A DNA stretch of 45,349 bases. It comes from an uncultured Prochlorococcus sp. Lineage in GTDB: Bacteria > Cyanobacteriota > Cyanobacteriia > PCC-6307 > Cyanobiaceae. Shown here piece after piece: positions 9,439-18,562 of this stretch. A program made the translations under genes and the position numbers. Numbering within the stretch: the first letter of the stretch is position 1; every line of letters starts with the position of its first letter. The stretch covers positions 1 through 45,349 of the forward strand of contig CACJCK010000010.1 of assembly GCA_902591865.1 (NCBI GenBank), given 5' to 3'. The notes beneath the pieces were generated by a model that had not been told where the DNA came from, ran no database searches, and was given only the letters and a program-made list of their open reading frames with translations.

Positions 9439-10464
9439 ATGCGTAATTTTATTGTTGTTACTGGAGCTGCAGGTTTTATTGGGTTCCATTTGTGCAGGAG
9501 ATTAATTTCAAGTGGAATTAATGTTATTGGAATTGATAACATTAATAATTATTATGATATTAGTTTAAAAGAAAGAAGATTAGAAATTTTAAACAAGATT
9601 CCTTTAGAAAAAAATACTTGGAAATTTTTTAAAATTGATTTAGCAAACAAAGATTCACTTTTAAAGATTTTTGAAAAATATGTTCCCAAAACCGTGGTGA
9701 ATCTAGCTGCACAGGCTGGTGTTAGGTATTCGTTAGAAAACCCAAGTGCATATATATATTCAAATATATTTGGTTTTTCAAATATTCTAGAAGTGTGCAA
9801 AATTTCAGATGTAGAAAATCTTTTATATGCAAGCAGCAGCTCAGTATATGGAGGCAATACAAAAGTTCCTTTTTCAGAAAATGATTCAGTTAATCATCCT
9901 ATAAGTCTGTACGCTGCAACAAAAATTTCAAATGAACTAATGGCTCATACATACAGCCATTTATATGGGATTGCATGCACCGGATTAAGATTTTTCACAG
10001 TATACGGGCCTTGGGGTAGACCCGATATGGCTCCAATGATATTTACAAAAGCTATTCTCTCAAGGAAGTCTATTAGAATTTTTAATAATGGAAATATGTC
10101 TAGAAGTTTTACCTATATAAATGACATCATTGAAATTATTTGGAAGTTAATAAATAAACCAGCAACTCCAGATAGTGAATTTAACAGGGACTTACCAAAT
10201 CCTTCTACCAGTTGGAATTCTCATAGAATTTTTAATTTAGGTAATGAAAACTCTATAAATCTTTTAGATTTTATTCATTTATTAGAAGAGGAATTAGGTA
10301 TCGAATCTCTTAAGGAATATGAGGATATTCAAGCTGGAGATGTTATAAATACATCATCAGATTGTTCTTCTTTAAGGAAATGGATCGGACCAATTGATTA
10401 TACTTCTGTAAATAAGGGTATTAAAGAATTTATAAAATGGTATAAAGATTATTATAAAAATTGA
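9439..10464 (+). CDS. UDP-glucuronate 4-epimerase (NAD-dependent extended SDR)
   Basis: A 341-residue protein. It has TGAAGFIGFHL (NAD binding), NNYYDISLKERRLEIL (a hallmark of the UDP-glucuronate epimerase subgroup), QAGVRYSLENPSAYI, SSSSVYGGN, YAATK (YxxxK) and FFTVYGPWGRPDMAP. The family interconverts UDP-GlcA and UDP-GalA. The ugd gene two positions upstream supplies the substrate, supporting galacturonate as a component of the glycan. Known symbols for the family include lspL and capI. A UDP-glucose epimerase role is less likely because of the DNxNxYYD-type motif. Confidence 0.88.
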   Translation: MRNFIVVTGAAGFIGFHLCRRLISSGINVIGIDNINNYYDISLKERRLEILNKIPLEKNTWKFFKIDLANKDSLLKIFEKYVPKTVVNLAAQAGVRYSLENPSAYIYSNIFGFSNILEVCKISDVENLLYASSSSVYGGNTKVPFSENDSVNHPISLYAATKISNELMAHTYSHLYGIACTGLRFFTVYGPWGRPDMAPMIFTKAILSRKSIRIFNNGNMSRSFTYINDIIEIIWKLINKPATPDSEFNRDLPNPSTSWNSHRIFNLGNENSINLLDFIHLLEEELGIESLKEYEDIQAGDVINTSSDCSSLRKWIGPIDYTSVNKGIKEFIKWYKDYYKN

Positions 10465-10555
10465 TCTATTTTATGTTAATTCCTTAATTTTAAATATAAT
10501 AAGTTATTGGACAATTTGAAATCTCACCAATAATAAAAAGTTATATCAAACAAAA

Positions 10556-11557
10556 ATGAATAAAAAGATTGAGAAAAGCGAGAGAATTTTTATTGCAGGT
10601 GCTAATGGAATGGTAGGGCAATCAATAAAAAGAAGTTTAATAAAATTAGGTTATGGATTAAAAGAGAATCAGGGTGCACTTCTAACACCCTCTCGAAAAG
10701 AATTGGATCTTTTAGATTATAAAAGAGTCGAAAATTGGTTCATTAAAAATAAACCCACTATTGTAATTCTGGCAGCCGCTAAAGTTGGAGGAATTCAAGC
10801 GAATAACTCTATGCCAGCTAACTTTATTCTTGAAAATTTAAAAATACAGAATAATGTAATTGAAAATTCTTGGAAAACGAATGTTAAAAGATTTCTCTTT
10901 TTAGGAAGTAGTTGTATATATCCTAAGTTTGCAAAACAACCTATAAAAGAAGAGTATCTTTTAGATGGTCAACTAGAAAAAACTAATGAATGGTATGCAA
11001 TTGCAAAAATAGCAGGACTTAAACTATGTAATGCTTTAAGAAATCAGTATGGATTTGATGCGATTTCTCTAATGCCTACAAATCTTTATGGTCCTGGGGA
11101 TAATTATCATCCTGAGAATAGTCATGTAATGGCTTCATTAATTTCCAAATTTTCTAAAGCAAGTTCAGAATCTAAACCTTTTGTGGAATGCTGGGGATCA
11201 GGAACACCACTTAGAGAATTCTTACATGTAGATGATCTAGGAGATGCAGCGGTATATTGTCTGGAGAATTGGTACCCAAGTAGTAAAAACTCGCTAAAGG
11301 ATGAATTTGGAATTGCTTTAAATCATTTAAATGTAGGGACTGGGAAAGATATATCCATTAAGCAATTAGCAAATAAAATAGCCGAATTCTGTGGATTTAA
11401 AGGTGAAATAATATGGGATAAGACAAAACCAGATGGTACTCCAAAAAAGCAATTAGATATCTCAAAGATTAGTGAATTAGGCTGGTATCCAAAAATAGAA
11501 TTAGATGATGGCATTAAAAAAACCATATTTTTGTATAAACAACTTATAAAGAATTAA
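10556..11557 (+). CDS. fcl: GDP-L-fucose synthase
   Basis: A 333-residue extended SDR that converts GDP-4-keto-6-deoxymannose to GDP-L-fucose by 3,5-epimerisation and NADPH reduction. Motifs are GANGMVGQSI, AAAKVGGIQANNSMPA, FLGSSCIYPK, EWYAIAKIAG (YxxxK) and PTNLYGPGDNYHPENSHV. The partner gene gmd normally adjoins fcl, but here the only gmd sequence is the truncated fusion at the left edge. The GDP-fucose route therefore depends on a gmd outside the window or on residual activity of the fusion. Confidence 0.93.
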   Translation: MNKKIEKSERIFIAGANGMVGQSIKRSLIKLGYGLKENQGALLTPSRKELDLLDYKRVENWFIKNKPTIVILAAAKVGGIQANNSMPANFILENLKIQNNVIENSWKTNVKRFLFLGSSCIYPKFAKQPIKEEYLLDGQLEKTNEWYAIAKIAGLKLCNALRNQYGFDAISLMPTNLYGPGDNYHPENSHVMASLISKFSKASSESKPFVECWGSGTPLREFLHVDDLGDAAVYCLENWYPSSKNSLKDEFGIALNHLNVGTGKDISIKQLANKIAEFCGFKGEIIWDKTKPDGTPKKQLDISKISELGWYPKIELDDGIKKTIFLYKQLIKN

Positions 11558-11660
11558 TTAACAATAAAATTTACTTTTAAAATAAATTCGATTTGCTTTA
11601 TGCTTAAAAAAAAAATTACTTAAAATTTTCAATAATGCATTATAAGATAATAAATTTAAA

Positions 11661-12716
11661 TTATGTAAATTTACTTTTGCTTCTAATTTTCCACCTCCAA
11701 GCATCTATACACATATCATTAAGGTTCCTTTGTGGTCGCCAATGTAATGTTGAGAGAGCCAAACGATTATCTGCAACTAAATAAGGTATATCTCCATTTC
11801 TTCTTGAAACATATGAGTACTCAAATTGACATTTATTTACTTTCTTAAATGTTTCTACCACTTCCAAAACACTTTTACCATTTCCAGTTCCAATATTTAA
11901 ATTAATAAAAATCGAAGATGAATTCAAAATAAAGTTTAAAGCTGATATATGAGCTTCAGCAAGATCCATTACATGGATATAGTCTCTTATGCAAGTCCCA
12001 TCTCGAGTTGGCCAGTCGGCTCCAAATATAGAAAGCTTTTCATATTCTCCAGAGGCAACTTTAAGTAAAATTGGGAATAAGTTATTTGGTCTTCCCTTAG
12101 GATTCTCGCCTAGAAGACCAGAAAAATGAGCGCCTACAGGATTAAAATATCTCAAATTTATAATTTTCAAATCATTTTGTTGAGATTTTGATAAGTCTTC
12201 AAGTATTTTTTCAATTGTTAATTTTGTTGTTCCATAAGGACTTATGGGACCTAAGTCTGAATTTTCAGTAACTAATTCATTTAAAATAGGTTTATAAATT
12301 GTCGCACTACTACTAAAAACAATATTTTTGCAATTATAGTTTTGCATAGCTTCCAATAAATTTATAGTTCCAACAACATTTGTTTCCCAATAAGTCAAGG
12401 GTTCTTCTATGGATTCGTTCACTGATTTGAGTCCAGCAAGATGAATAACTGCTTCAATAGGTTTTTGTTCATCTACAGCCTTTTCAAAAATATTCATTAA
12501 AAATCTCTTGTCTTTTATGTCTCCTTTAAAAAAGGTAATTCTATCTTTGGGAAAATTATTTGATAAATTGCAAATTTTTTTTATGGATAATAAATTATCT
12601 TCTTCACTATTTATTAAGGAGTCAATAATACAAATACTATAATTTTGTTCAATTAATGATACACATATGTGGCTCCCAATAAATCCCAAACCTCCAGTAA
12701 CTAATATTTTTTTCAT
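11661..12716 (-). CDS. galE: UDP-glucose 4-epimerase
   Basis: A 351-residue protein read from the ATG at 12716, giving MKKILVTGGLGFIGSH. An upstream in-frame ATG at 12797 would add 27 residues before the Rossmann motif and is rejected. Motifs include SSSATIYK, SPYGTTK (YxxxK), NLRYFNPVGAHFSGLLGE, CIRDYIHVMDLAEAH and GTGNGKSVLEV, all typical of GalE, which interconverts UDP-Glc and UDP-Gal. It is convergent with fcl and lies beside a 735-nt non-coding stretch that precedes the rhamnose operon. Confidence 0.93.
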   Translation of the reverse strand: MKKILVTGGLGFIGSHICVSLIEQNYSICIIDSLINSEEDNLLSIKKICNLSNNFPKDRITFFKGDIKDKRFLMNIFEKAVDEQKPIEAVIHLAGLKSVNESIEEPLTYWETNVVGTINLLEAMQNYNCKNIVFSSSATIYKPILNELVTENSDLGPISPYGTTKLTIEKILEDLSKSQQNDLKIINLRYFNPVGAHFSGLLGENPKGRPNNLFPILLKVASGEYEKLSIFGADWPTRDGTCIRDYIHVMDLAEAHISALNFILNSSSIFINLNIGTGNGKSVLEVVETFKKVNKCQFEYSYVSRRNGDIPYLVADNRLALSTLHWRPQRNLNDMCIDAWRWKIRSKSKFT

Positions 12717-13451
12717 TGAAAATTTAAATATATTTATAAAAGAAGAAAATAATTTAATTAATACTAATTTAATTATAAAAGAAAACTTAATTTGCAACTA
12801 ATATTAAATATTGTTTTTAAAAATAGGTATTTTCATATTTTTCCTAAGAATATCTATGTACAAATTTTATTGAATATCTATTGATATAAAACTTTCACCT
12901 TTATTTAGAAGAATCTAGATTCGTATATTCCTACAAAACCTGCTCTAACAAAAATTAAATAAGATATAGTCATAGAACAAAAAATTTCTAAATTCCAAAC
13001 ATTTATATATATTATCAATAATTCATAATGATTTTTAAGACATATGATTATTTATATCCATCCATCTTCACATGTCTAAATACTAAACTTTTACAATAGG
13101 GTGAATTTTTATTTTTGCTGATTTATCCCCCATAATGAGTTCATATATAATTTTATTCACAATAATTTGGTATTAAATTATAGTATTTATTAGTTTCATA
13201 TTTTTTTAATTAAATACATATTTGTTATTTCATTTTTTTGAAATTAAATTTTTTATTAAATTTAATTTCTAATCGAGAATTTAATACAACTAAATACAAT
13301 CATTTTTAATGATTTGATAAATTAACCAATTGATCTAAGAAATATCATGGATATTAAAATTAAAAAGATCGTTAAATTATAGTAGATGAGTTACTATTCA
13401 CTTATGGAGAAAGTTGAGGAATTTCAAAAATTTTATCTCAGATAATAAAAA
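12717..13451. other. 735-nt A/T-rich intergenic stretch between galE and rfbA
   Basis: No convincing coding frame was found on either strand. It lies between the divergent starts of galE and the rhamnose operon, so promoters for both should be here. A TATAGT hexamer at 13378-13383 is a possible -10 for rfbA, but I found no good -35. A perfect 12-bp inverted repeat lies at 13240-13269 (separate entry). The length is unusual for such a compact genome and may reflect decayed sequence. Confidence 0.5.
13240..13269. repeat. Perfect 12-bp inverted repeat, 6-nt loop
   Basis: The arms are GAAATTAAATTT (13240-13251) and AAATTTAATTTC (13258-13269), with loop TTTATT. There is no T-run after the stem on either strand, so it is not a classical terminator. 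It could be an operator or a chance A/T palindrome. Confidence 0.5.
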
Positions 13452-14324
13452 ATGAAAATTACCAGAAAAGGAATTGTTTTAGCAGGCGGAAGTGGAACAA
13501 GATTAAATCCAGTAACACTTGCCAAAAGTAAACAGCTAGTTCCAGTTTATGATAAGCCGATGGTCTATTATCCAATATCTACATTAATGCTTGCGGGGAT
13601 AAAAGACATTCTTCTAATAACTACTCCAAACGAACAAAATTCATTTAAAAATCTTCTTGGAGACGGCAGAAAATGGGGTATAAATATCTCCTATGAAATA
13701 CAAAAAAAACCAGAAGGTATTGCTCAAGCTTTTTTAATCGCCGAAGATTTTATAAATAACAAACCTGTATGTTTAATACTTGGAGATAATCTATTTCATG
13801 GAGATGGACTTTCATCAAAGTTAATTAAATCAAGCAATAACTTCAAAGATGCAACAATTTTTGGATATTCGGTAAGAGACCCAGAAAGATATGGTGTAAT
13901 AAGTTTCGATAATTCAATGAAAGTAATTGAAATTAATGAAAAGCCTTCTAATCCATTAAGTAATTACGCTGTAACAGGAATTTATTTTTATGATACGGAT
14001 GTTTTGGAAATGGCAAAAAGTTTAAAACCTTCAAATAGAAATGAACTTGAAATTACTGATCTCAACAATTTATATTTAAAGGAAGGTCGCTTAAAAGTTG
14101 AGCTAATGAGTAGAGGTATGGTTTGGCTTGATACAGGCACATTTGAATCTCTACATGAAGCATCTGTTTATGTTCACACTATCCAGAAAAGGCAAGGAAA
14201 TATGATCTGCTGTCCCGAAGAAATTGCTTTCCGTTCTAATTGGATAAACAAAAAAGAATTGAAAGCCTTAGGTGAAAATTTAAAAAAAAGTACTTATGGT
14301 AAATATCTTTTAGATTTAAATTAA
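13452..14324 (+). CDS. rfbA: Glucose-1-phosphate thymidylyltransferase
   Basis: A 290-residue RmlA, the first step of dTDP-L-rhamnose synthesis (Glc-1-P + dTTP to dTDP-glucose). It has GIVLAGGSGTRLNPVTLAKS (nucleotide-binding loop), KPMVYYPISTLM, LGDNLFHGDGL, GVISFD, EKPSNP and VWLDTGTFESL. It is the first gene of a tight rfbACDB operon and follows the 735-nt intergenic region, so transcription most likely starts upstream of it. Confidence 0.96.
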   Translation: MKITRKGIVLAGGSGTRLNPVTLAKSKQLVPVYDKPMVYYPISTLMLAGIKDILLITTPNEQNSFKNLLGDGRKWGINISYEIQKKPEGIAQAFLIAEDFINNKPVCLILGDNLFHGDGLSSKLIKSSNNFKDATIFGYSVRDPERYGVISFDNSMKVIEINEKPSNPLSNYAVTGIYFYDTDVLEMAKSLKPSNRNELEITDLNNLYLKEGRLKVELMSRGMVWLDTGTFESLHEASVYVHTIQKRQGNMICCPEEIAFRSNWINKKELKALGENLKKSTYGKYLLDLN

Positions 14325-14338
14325 TAAATAGAAAAATC

Positions 14339-14911
14339 ATGAATATAGAAAGATTACTATCAAATAAAAAAAATCTTTTGAATGGACCCATAATTTTTAA
14401 AGATAATATTTTCAATGATTCACGAGGATTTTTCATTGAAAGTTGGAATGAGAATAAATTTAGTGACTTATTGGGTTTCTCTACAAAATTTGTACAAGAT
14501 AATCATTCTCAATCTCGGAAAGGTGTTTTAAGAGGTTTGCACTTTCAAACAAAACCTTTCGCTCAGGGCAAATTAGTAAGGTGCATAAGTGGCGAAATAT
14601 TTGATGTTATTGTAGATCTGAGACAAAATTCTGAGACCTTTAAAGAGTGGGCTGGAGTTAAGTTAAATAATCAAGAAAGGAAACAATTATGGGTACCTCC
14701 AGGATTTGCCCATGGTTTTTTAACATTAAGTAAACATGCTGAAGTTTTTTATAAAGTTACTCAGTATTGGAACAAAGGATCTGAAGTTACATTGAAATGG
14801 GATGATCCAGAAATAAATATAAACTGGAATAGTAACTTGAACTTTCATATTTCTGATAAGGATTCAAAAGGATTATTTATCTCAAACTTCGATAAAACTC
14901 ATTTTTTCTAA
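14339..14911 (+). CDS. rfbC: dTDP-4-dehydrorhamnose 3,5-epimerase
   Basis: A 190-residue RmlC cupin. It has DSRGFF, QDNHSQSRKGVLRGLHFQ with the catalytic-base His in LRGLHFQ, GKLVRCISGEIFDVIVDLR, and WVPPGFAHGFLTLS. It epimerises C3 and C5 of dTDP-4-keto-6-deoxyglucose. It starts 14 nt after rfbA, and its stop codon shares one base with the ATG of rfbD, indicating translational coupling. Confidence 0.95.
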   Translation: MNIERLLSNKKNLLNGPIIFKDNIFNDSRGFFIESWNENKFSDLLGFSTKFVQDNHSQSRKGVLRGLHFQTKPFAQGKLVRCISGEIFDVIVDLRQNSETFKEWAGVKLNNQERKQLWVPPGFAHGFLTLSKHAEVFYKVTQYWNKGSEVTLKWDDPEININWNSNLNFHISDKDSKGLFISNFDKTHFF

Positions 14912-15819
14912 TGAAAATTTTATTAATAGGTGCAAAAGGTCAATTGGGAAATTCAATTAAAGAAGAATTTAACAAAAATAACCTGAAAAATGAATTCAAG
15001 TTAATTTGTCCTGATAAAAATAATTTAAATTTATTAGATGATAATAATATTGATGACTACATAAGTAGCCTTCTTCCAGACTGGATTATAAATGCAGCCG
15101 CCTATACAAATGTAGATAAAGCAGAAATAGAAATTGATTTAGCATTCAAAATTAATAGAGATTCAACGATAGCAATTTGCAATACTTTAAAGAGAATTGG
15201 AGGAAAGTTACTTCACTTGAGCACTGACTTTGTTTTTGATGGAGAAAGTAATATTTCTTATAAGCTAAATACTATTAGAAATCCTTTAAACATTTATGGT
15301 AAATCTAAAAGTGAGGGTGAATTGGCTATTGAAACTATTCTTGGGGAAAGTGGCCAAGGAAAGATTTTGCGCACAAGTTGGTTAATAGGATTTTCAGGGA
15401 AAAACTTTGCAAAAACAATTCTCTTTCTATTAAGAAAGAATGGGTTAGTAAAAGTGGTAGCTGACAATATTGGTAGGCCAACTACAACAACAACTGTGGC
15501 AAAATTATGTCTAGAAATAATAAAAAAAGATCTTTCAAATCAACAAATTCCTTCAATCATGCATTGCAGTAATTCAGGTATTGCAAGTTGGTATGATTTA
15601 GCAGTGGCAATTAAAGAAATAGGTACATCATTATCAATTATTCCTAACAATGTGAAAATAATCCCTATACCTTCAAATCAATACCCTACTAAAGCAAAAA
15701 GACCAATCTATTCTGCTTTAGATCTCTATGATACTTCAAAAGATTTAGAATTTGATTTTATACATTGGACAGAAGCTTTAAATACACTAATCCTAGAAAA
15801 AGAATCTTATTTCACATGA
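14911..15819 (+). CDS. rfbD: dTDP-4-dehydrorhamnose reductase
   Basis: A 302-residue RmlD that carries out the last reduction to dTDP-L-rhamnose. It has LLIGAKGQLGNSI (NADPH binding), NAAAYTNVDKAE, LSTDFVFDG, NIYGKSKSEGE (YxxxK), RTSWLIG and the C-terminal AKRPIYSALD. The start shares one base with the rfbC stop, and the end overlaps rfbB by 4 nt (ATGA). Confidence 0.95.
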   Translation: MKILLIGAKGQLGNSIKEEFNKNNLKNEFKLICPDKNNLNLLDDNNIDDYISSLLPDWIINAAAYTNVDKAEIEIDLAFKINRDSTIAICNTLKRIGGKLLHLSTDFVFDGESNISYKLNTIRNPLNIYGKSKSEGELAIETILGESGQGKILRTSWLIGFSGKNFAKTILFLLRKNGLVKVVADNIGRPTTTTTVAKLCLEIIKKDLSNQQIPSIMHCSNSGIASWYDLAVAIKEIGTSLSIIPNNVKIIPIPSNQYPTKAKRPIYSALDLYDTSKDLEFDFIHWTEALNTLILEKESYFT

Positions 15820-16904
15820 AAACAGAAAGAGGCAATAAAAGAATTTTAGTTACAGGAGGGGCAGGATTTATAGGTTCATGTCTTGTAAGAAAACTCCTTG
15901 AAGACGATTTTAATAACATTTTAAATGTTGATAAATTATCTTATGCCAGCGACTTAAGAAGTATCTCTGAAAAAATACAAGTTAACAAAGAATTTTCTTC
16001 AAGATACGAATTTATCAAACTAGACCTTAATAATTGCGAAGAAACTATTGAAGCTGTGAAAAACTTCAAACCAGACATTATTTTTCATTTGGCTGCAGAA
16101 AGTCATGTTGATAGATCTATTGATAACCCCTCGGAAACAATAAAAAGTAATATCATTGGTACTTTTAACTTATTAGAGGCTGCCAGAAAATATTGGAATA
16201 AATTAAATCAAGACAAACAAAACTCCTTTAGATTTATACATATTTCAACAGATGAGGTCTTTGGCTCACTTGAATCGAAGGGTTTTTTCAATGAAATTAC
16301 AAGATATGACCCACAAAGTCCTTACTCAGCAAGCAAAGCATCTAGTGATCATCTTGTGAAAGCATGGCATGGGACTTACGGCCTTCCAACTATCATCACA
16401 AATTGTAGTAATAATTTTGGTCCATGGCAGTTTCCAGAAAAGTTTATTCCAACGATAATTCTTAAATCTATAAAGAATGAAGAAATTCCAATATATGGTG
16501 AAGGTAAAAATATTCGTGACTGGTTATTTGTCGAAGATCATATTGATGCTTTAATTTTAGTTGCTAAACATGGTAAACCAGGTCTCAACTATTGTATAGG
16601 AGGTAATAATGAGATAACTAATTTAAAATTAGTAAACATAATTTGTGAAATATTAGATCAATTAAAACCAAAGAAAAATAGTTATAAAAATCAGATTTCA
16701 TTCGTAGAAGATAGACCAGGACATGATTTTAGATATGCAATTAATACAGAATTCATAACAAAGGAATTACTTTGGAAACCCAAATATAATTTCGATGAAG
16801 CAATTCAAATAACTCTTGAATGGTACCTTAATAATATTAATTGGTGCAATTCAATAATGGAAAATTCCTCATTTTATGGACAAAGATTAGGGGTAAATAA
16901 ATAA
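15816..16904 (+). CDS. rfbB: dTDP-glucose 4,6-dehydratase
   Basis: A 362-residue RmlB. The start is the ATG at 15816, overlapping the rfbD stop as ATGA; an upstream in-frame start at 15765 would add 17 unrelated residues inside rfbD and is rejected. Motifs are LVTGGAGFIGSCLV, HLAAESHVDRSID, STDEVFGSL, SPYSASKASSDHL (YxxxK), NNFGPWQFPEKFIP and IRDWLFVEDH. It forms dTDP-4-keto-6-deoxyglucose, the substrate of RmlC, and completes the rhamnose pathway. Confidence 0.96.
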   Translation: MKTERGNKRILVTGGAGFIGSCLVRKLLEDDFNNILNVDKLSYASDLRSISEKIQVNKEFSSRYEFIKLDLNNCEETIEAVKNFKPDIIFHLAAESHVDRSIDNPSETIKSNIIGTFNLLEAARKYWNKLNQDKQNSFRFIHISTDEVFGSLESKGFFNEITRYDPQSPYSASKASSDHLVKAWHGTYGLPTIITNCSNNFGPWQFPEKFIPTIILKSIKNEEIPIYGEGKNIRDWLFVEDHIDALILVAKHGKPGLNYCIGGNNEITNLKLVNIICEILDQLKPKKNSYKNQISFVEDRPGHDFRYAINTEFITKELLWKPKYNFDEAIQITLEWYLNNINWCNSIMENSSFYGQRLGVNK

Positions 16905-16945
16905 ATATTAATTATAATTATTTTTTAATTTGTAATTTCAGATAA

Positions 16946-16954
16946 TGTTATGAT
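16946..16954 (+). promoter_or_regulatory. Possible extended -10 element for the kds operon
   Basis: TGTTATGAT fits an extended -10 (TGnTATAAT, one mismatch). It lies 21 nt upstream of the kdsD ATG in the 71-nt gap after rfbB. No good -35 is present. In such A/T-rich DNA this can occur by chance. Confidence 0.3.
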
Positions 16955-16975
16955 CAATTCAATAAAGTATAGAAA

Positions 16976-17962
16976 ATGCTTAAAGTTCAGCAATGTCTTG
17001 AGGAAGAAGCAAAGGCTATATTTAGATCTTCTGAACGTATAAATTCAGACCAAATAGAACTAGCCTTAGATATACTTTGTAGTTGCTCGAAATCAAAACA
17101 GAAATTAATTACTACTGGTATTGGGAAGAGTGGAATAGTGGCAAGGAAGATAGCTGCAACCTTTTCTTCAGTAGGATTGATGTCAATTTATTTGAACCCA
17201 CTAGATGCTCTTCACGGCGATCTAGGAATTCTTGCCAAAGAAGATGTTTGCTTACTTCTTTCAAATAGTGGAGAAAGTGAAGAGCTTCTTGACATTATTC
17301 CTCATTTAAAATTAAGAGGAGCGAAATGCATTGCATTAGTTGGATCAATAAATTCAACTTTGGCAAAAGAATGTGATGTTATTTTAGATGCTAGTGTCGA
17401 TAAAGAAATATGTCCCTTAAACCTTGCACCTACTGCTAGTACTGCTGTTGCAATGGCTATTGGAGATGCATTGGCAACCGTATGGATGGATAGATTAGGA
17501 GTAACCTCAGAAGACTTTGCCGTTAATCATCCTGCTGGAAATTTAGGAAAGAAATTAACTTTAAGAGTTAGGGATTTGATGTTAAACATTCGAGAATTGA
17601 AACCTGTTAATACTAGTTCTGAAATGAATGAAATAATTACTATGATTACAAAAAGTGGAGTTGGAAGTTGCTGGGTCGAAGATCCTGAAAATAATGGTCA
17701 AATTATTGGTTTAATTACAGATGGAGACTTAAGGAGGGCACTGGAAAATAACGACAGCCTTTCTTGGAATAAGCTCACTGCAGAGAATTTAATGAGTTCA
17801 CATCCAATAACCATTCATGAGAATGCATTAGCGGCAGAGGCTATCAAACTCATGGAACACAATTCAAAAAAGCCTATTTCAGTTTTACCAGTTTTAGATA
17901 AATCAAATAAGGTTGTTGGTCTTTTGAGACTGCATGATCTTATTCAAGCAGGTATTAAATGA
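16976..17962 (+). CDS. kdsD: D-arabinose-5-phosphate isomerase
   Basis: A 328-residue KpsF/GutQ/KdsD-family protein. It has an N-terminal SIS domain (TTGIGKSGIVARKIAATFSS, DALHGDLGI, SNSGESEELL, APTASTAVAMAIGDALA, NHPAGNLGKKL) and two C-terminal CBS repeats (about residues 200-328, with ITDGDLRRALE and LLRLHDLIQAG). It isomerises ribulose-5-P to arabinose-5-P, the first committed precursor of Kdo. Its end overlaps kdsC by 4 nt. In this island the arabinose-5-P pool serves Kdo; the arabinose lipid pathway at 23939 should start from PRPP instead. Confidence 0.93.
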   Translation: MLKVQQCLEEEAKAIFRSSERINSDQIELALDILCSCSKSKQKLITTGIGKSGIVARKIAATFSSVGLMSIYLNPLDALHGDLGILAKEDVCLLLSNSGESEELLDIIPHLKLRGAKCIALVGSINSTLAKECDVILDASVDKEICPLNLAPTASTAVAMAIGDALATVWMDRLGVTSEDFAVNHPAGNLGKKLTLRVRDLMLNIRELKPVNTSSEMNEIITMITKSGVGSCWVEDPENNGQIIGLITDGDLRRALENNDSLSWNKLTAENLMSSHPITIHENALAAEAIKLMEHNSKKPISVLPVLDKSNKVVGLLRLHDLIQAGIK

Positions 17963-18519
17963 GTATCTTAAATGCAATAAAGTGGAGGCTAGTTATTCCT
18001 AAATTAAGTAGAATAAAATTATTAGTCTTAGATGTTGATGGAGTTCTTACTGATGGAGGACTATTCTATACACCAAATGGCGATGTAATAAAAAGATTTG
18101 ATGTTAAAGATGGTTTAGGAATTAAATTACTTCAAGAGTCTGGGATTGAAGTTGCTTTTCTTAGTGGAGGATTAGGAGGCTCAACTGAACTAAGAGCATC
18201 ACATCTAAAAATAAAAAAGTGTTTTTTTAATGTAAAAGATAAATCTTCCACCCTTAGAGAACTGCAACAAGAATTAGGAATAAGCAAAGAGAATACTTGT
18301 TATGTAGGAGATGATTTAAACGATTTAGTAGTAAAATCCTTTGTAAAATTTTTTATCGTTTCTAACAATGCCCCCATTGAGCTCAAAAGGCTGGCAACAT
18401 GTACTTTGAAAAATAGCGGGGGGTATGGAGCAATCAGAGAAATATCTGATAAGATTTTGCAGTCAAAAAATTTGTTAGACAATTACTATAAAGTTGGCTG
18501 GATAAATAATAATATTTAA
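17959..18519 (+). CDS. kdsC: Kdo-8-phosphate phosphatase
   Basis: A 186-residue HAD-superfamily phosphatase of the capless C0 KdsC type. The nucleophile and acid are D25 and D27 in [15 protein letters not shown] follows as motif II, and VGDDLNDL is the C-terminal acidic metal motif. It hydrolyses Kdo-8-P to Kdo. It is translationally coupled to kdsD through a 4-nt overlap and lies 43 nt before kdsA. Confidence 0.93.
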   Translation: MSILNAIKWRLVIPKLSRIKLLVLDVDGVLTDGGLFYTPNGDVIKRFDVKDGLGIKLLQESGIEVAFLSGGLGGSTELRASHLKIKKCFFNVKDKSSTLRELQQELGISKENTCYVGDDLNDLVVKSFVKFFIVSNNAPIELKRLATCTLKNSGGYGAIREISDKILQSKNLLDNYYKVGWINNNI

Positions 18520-18562
18520 AATTAGAATTAATTGTGGTATTTTAATTGGGTATTTAAATTCT

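Noticed and set aside
12717-12797. Longer galE start at 12797
   Set aside because: It adds 27 A/T-rich residues ahead of the Rossmann motif; the ATG at 12716 gives the normal GalE start.
13321-13383. TTGATC at 13330 with TAAAAT at 13355 as the rfbA promoter
   Set aside because: Spacing is 19 nt and both hexamers are weak in very A/T-rich DNA; only the TATAGT at 13378 is mentioned, as a possibility.
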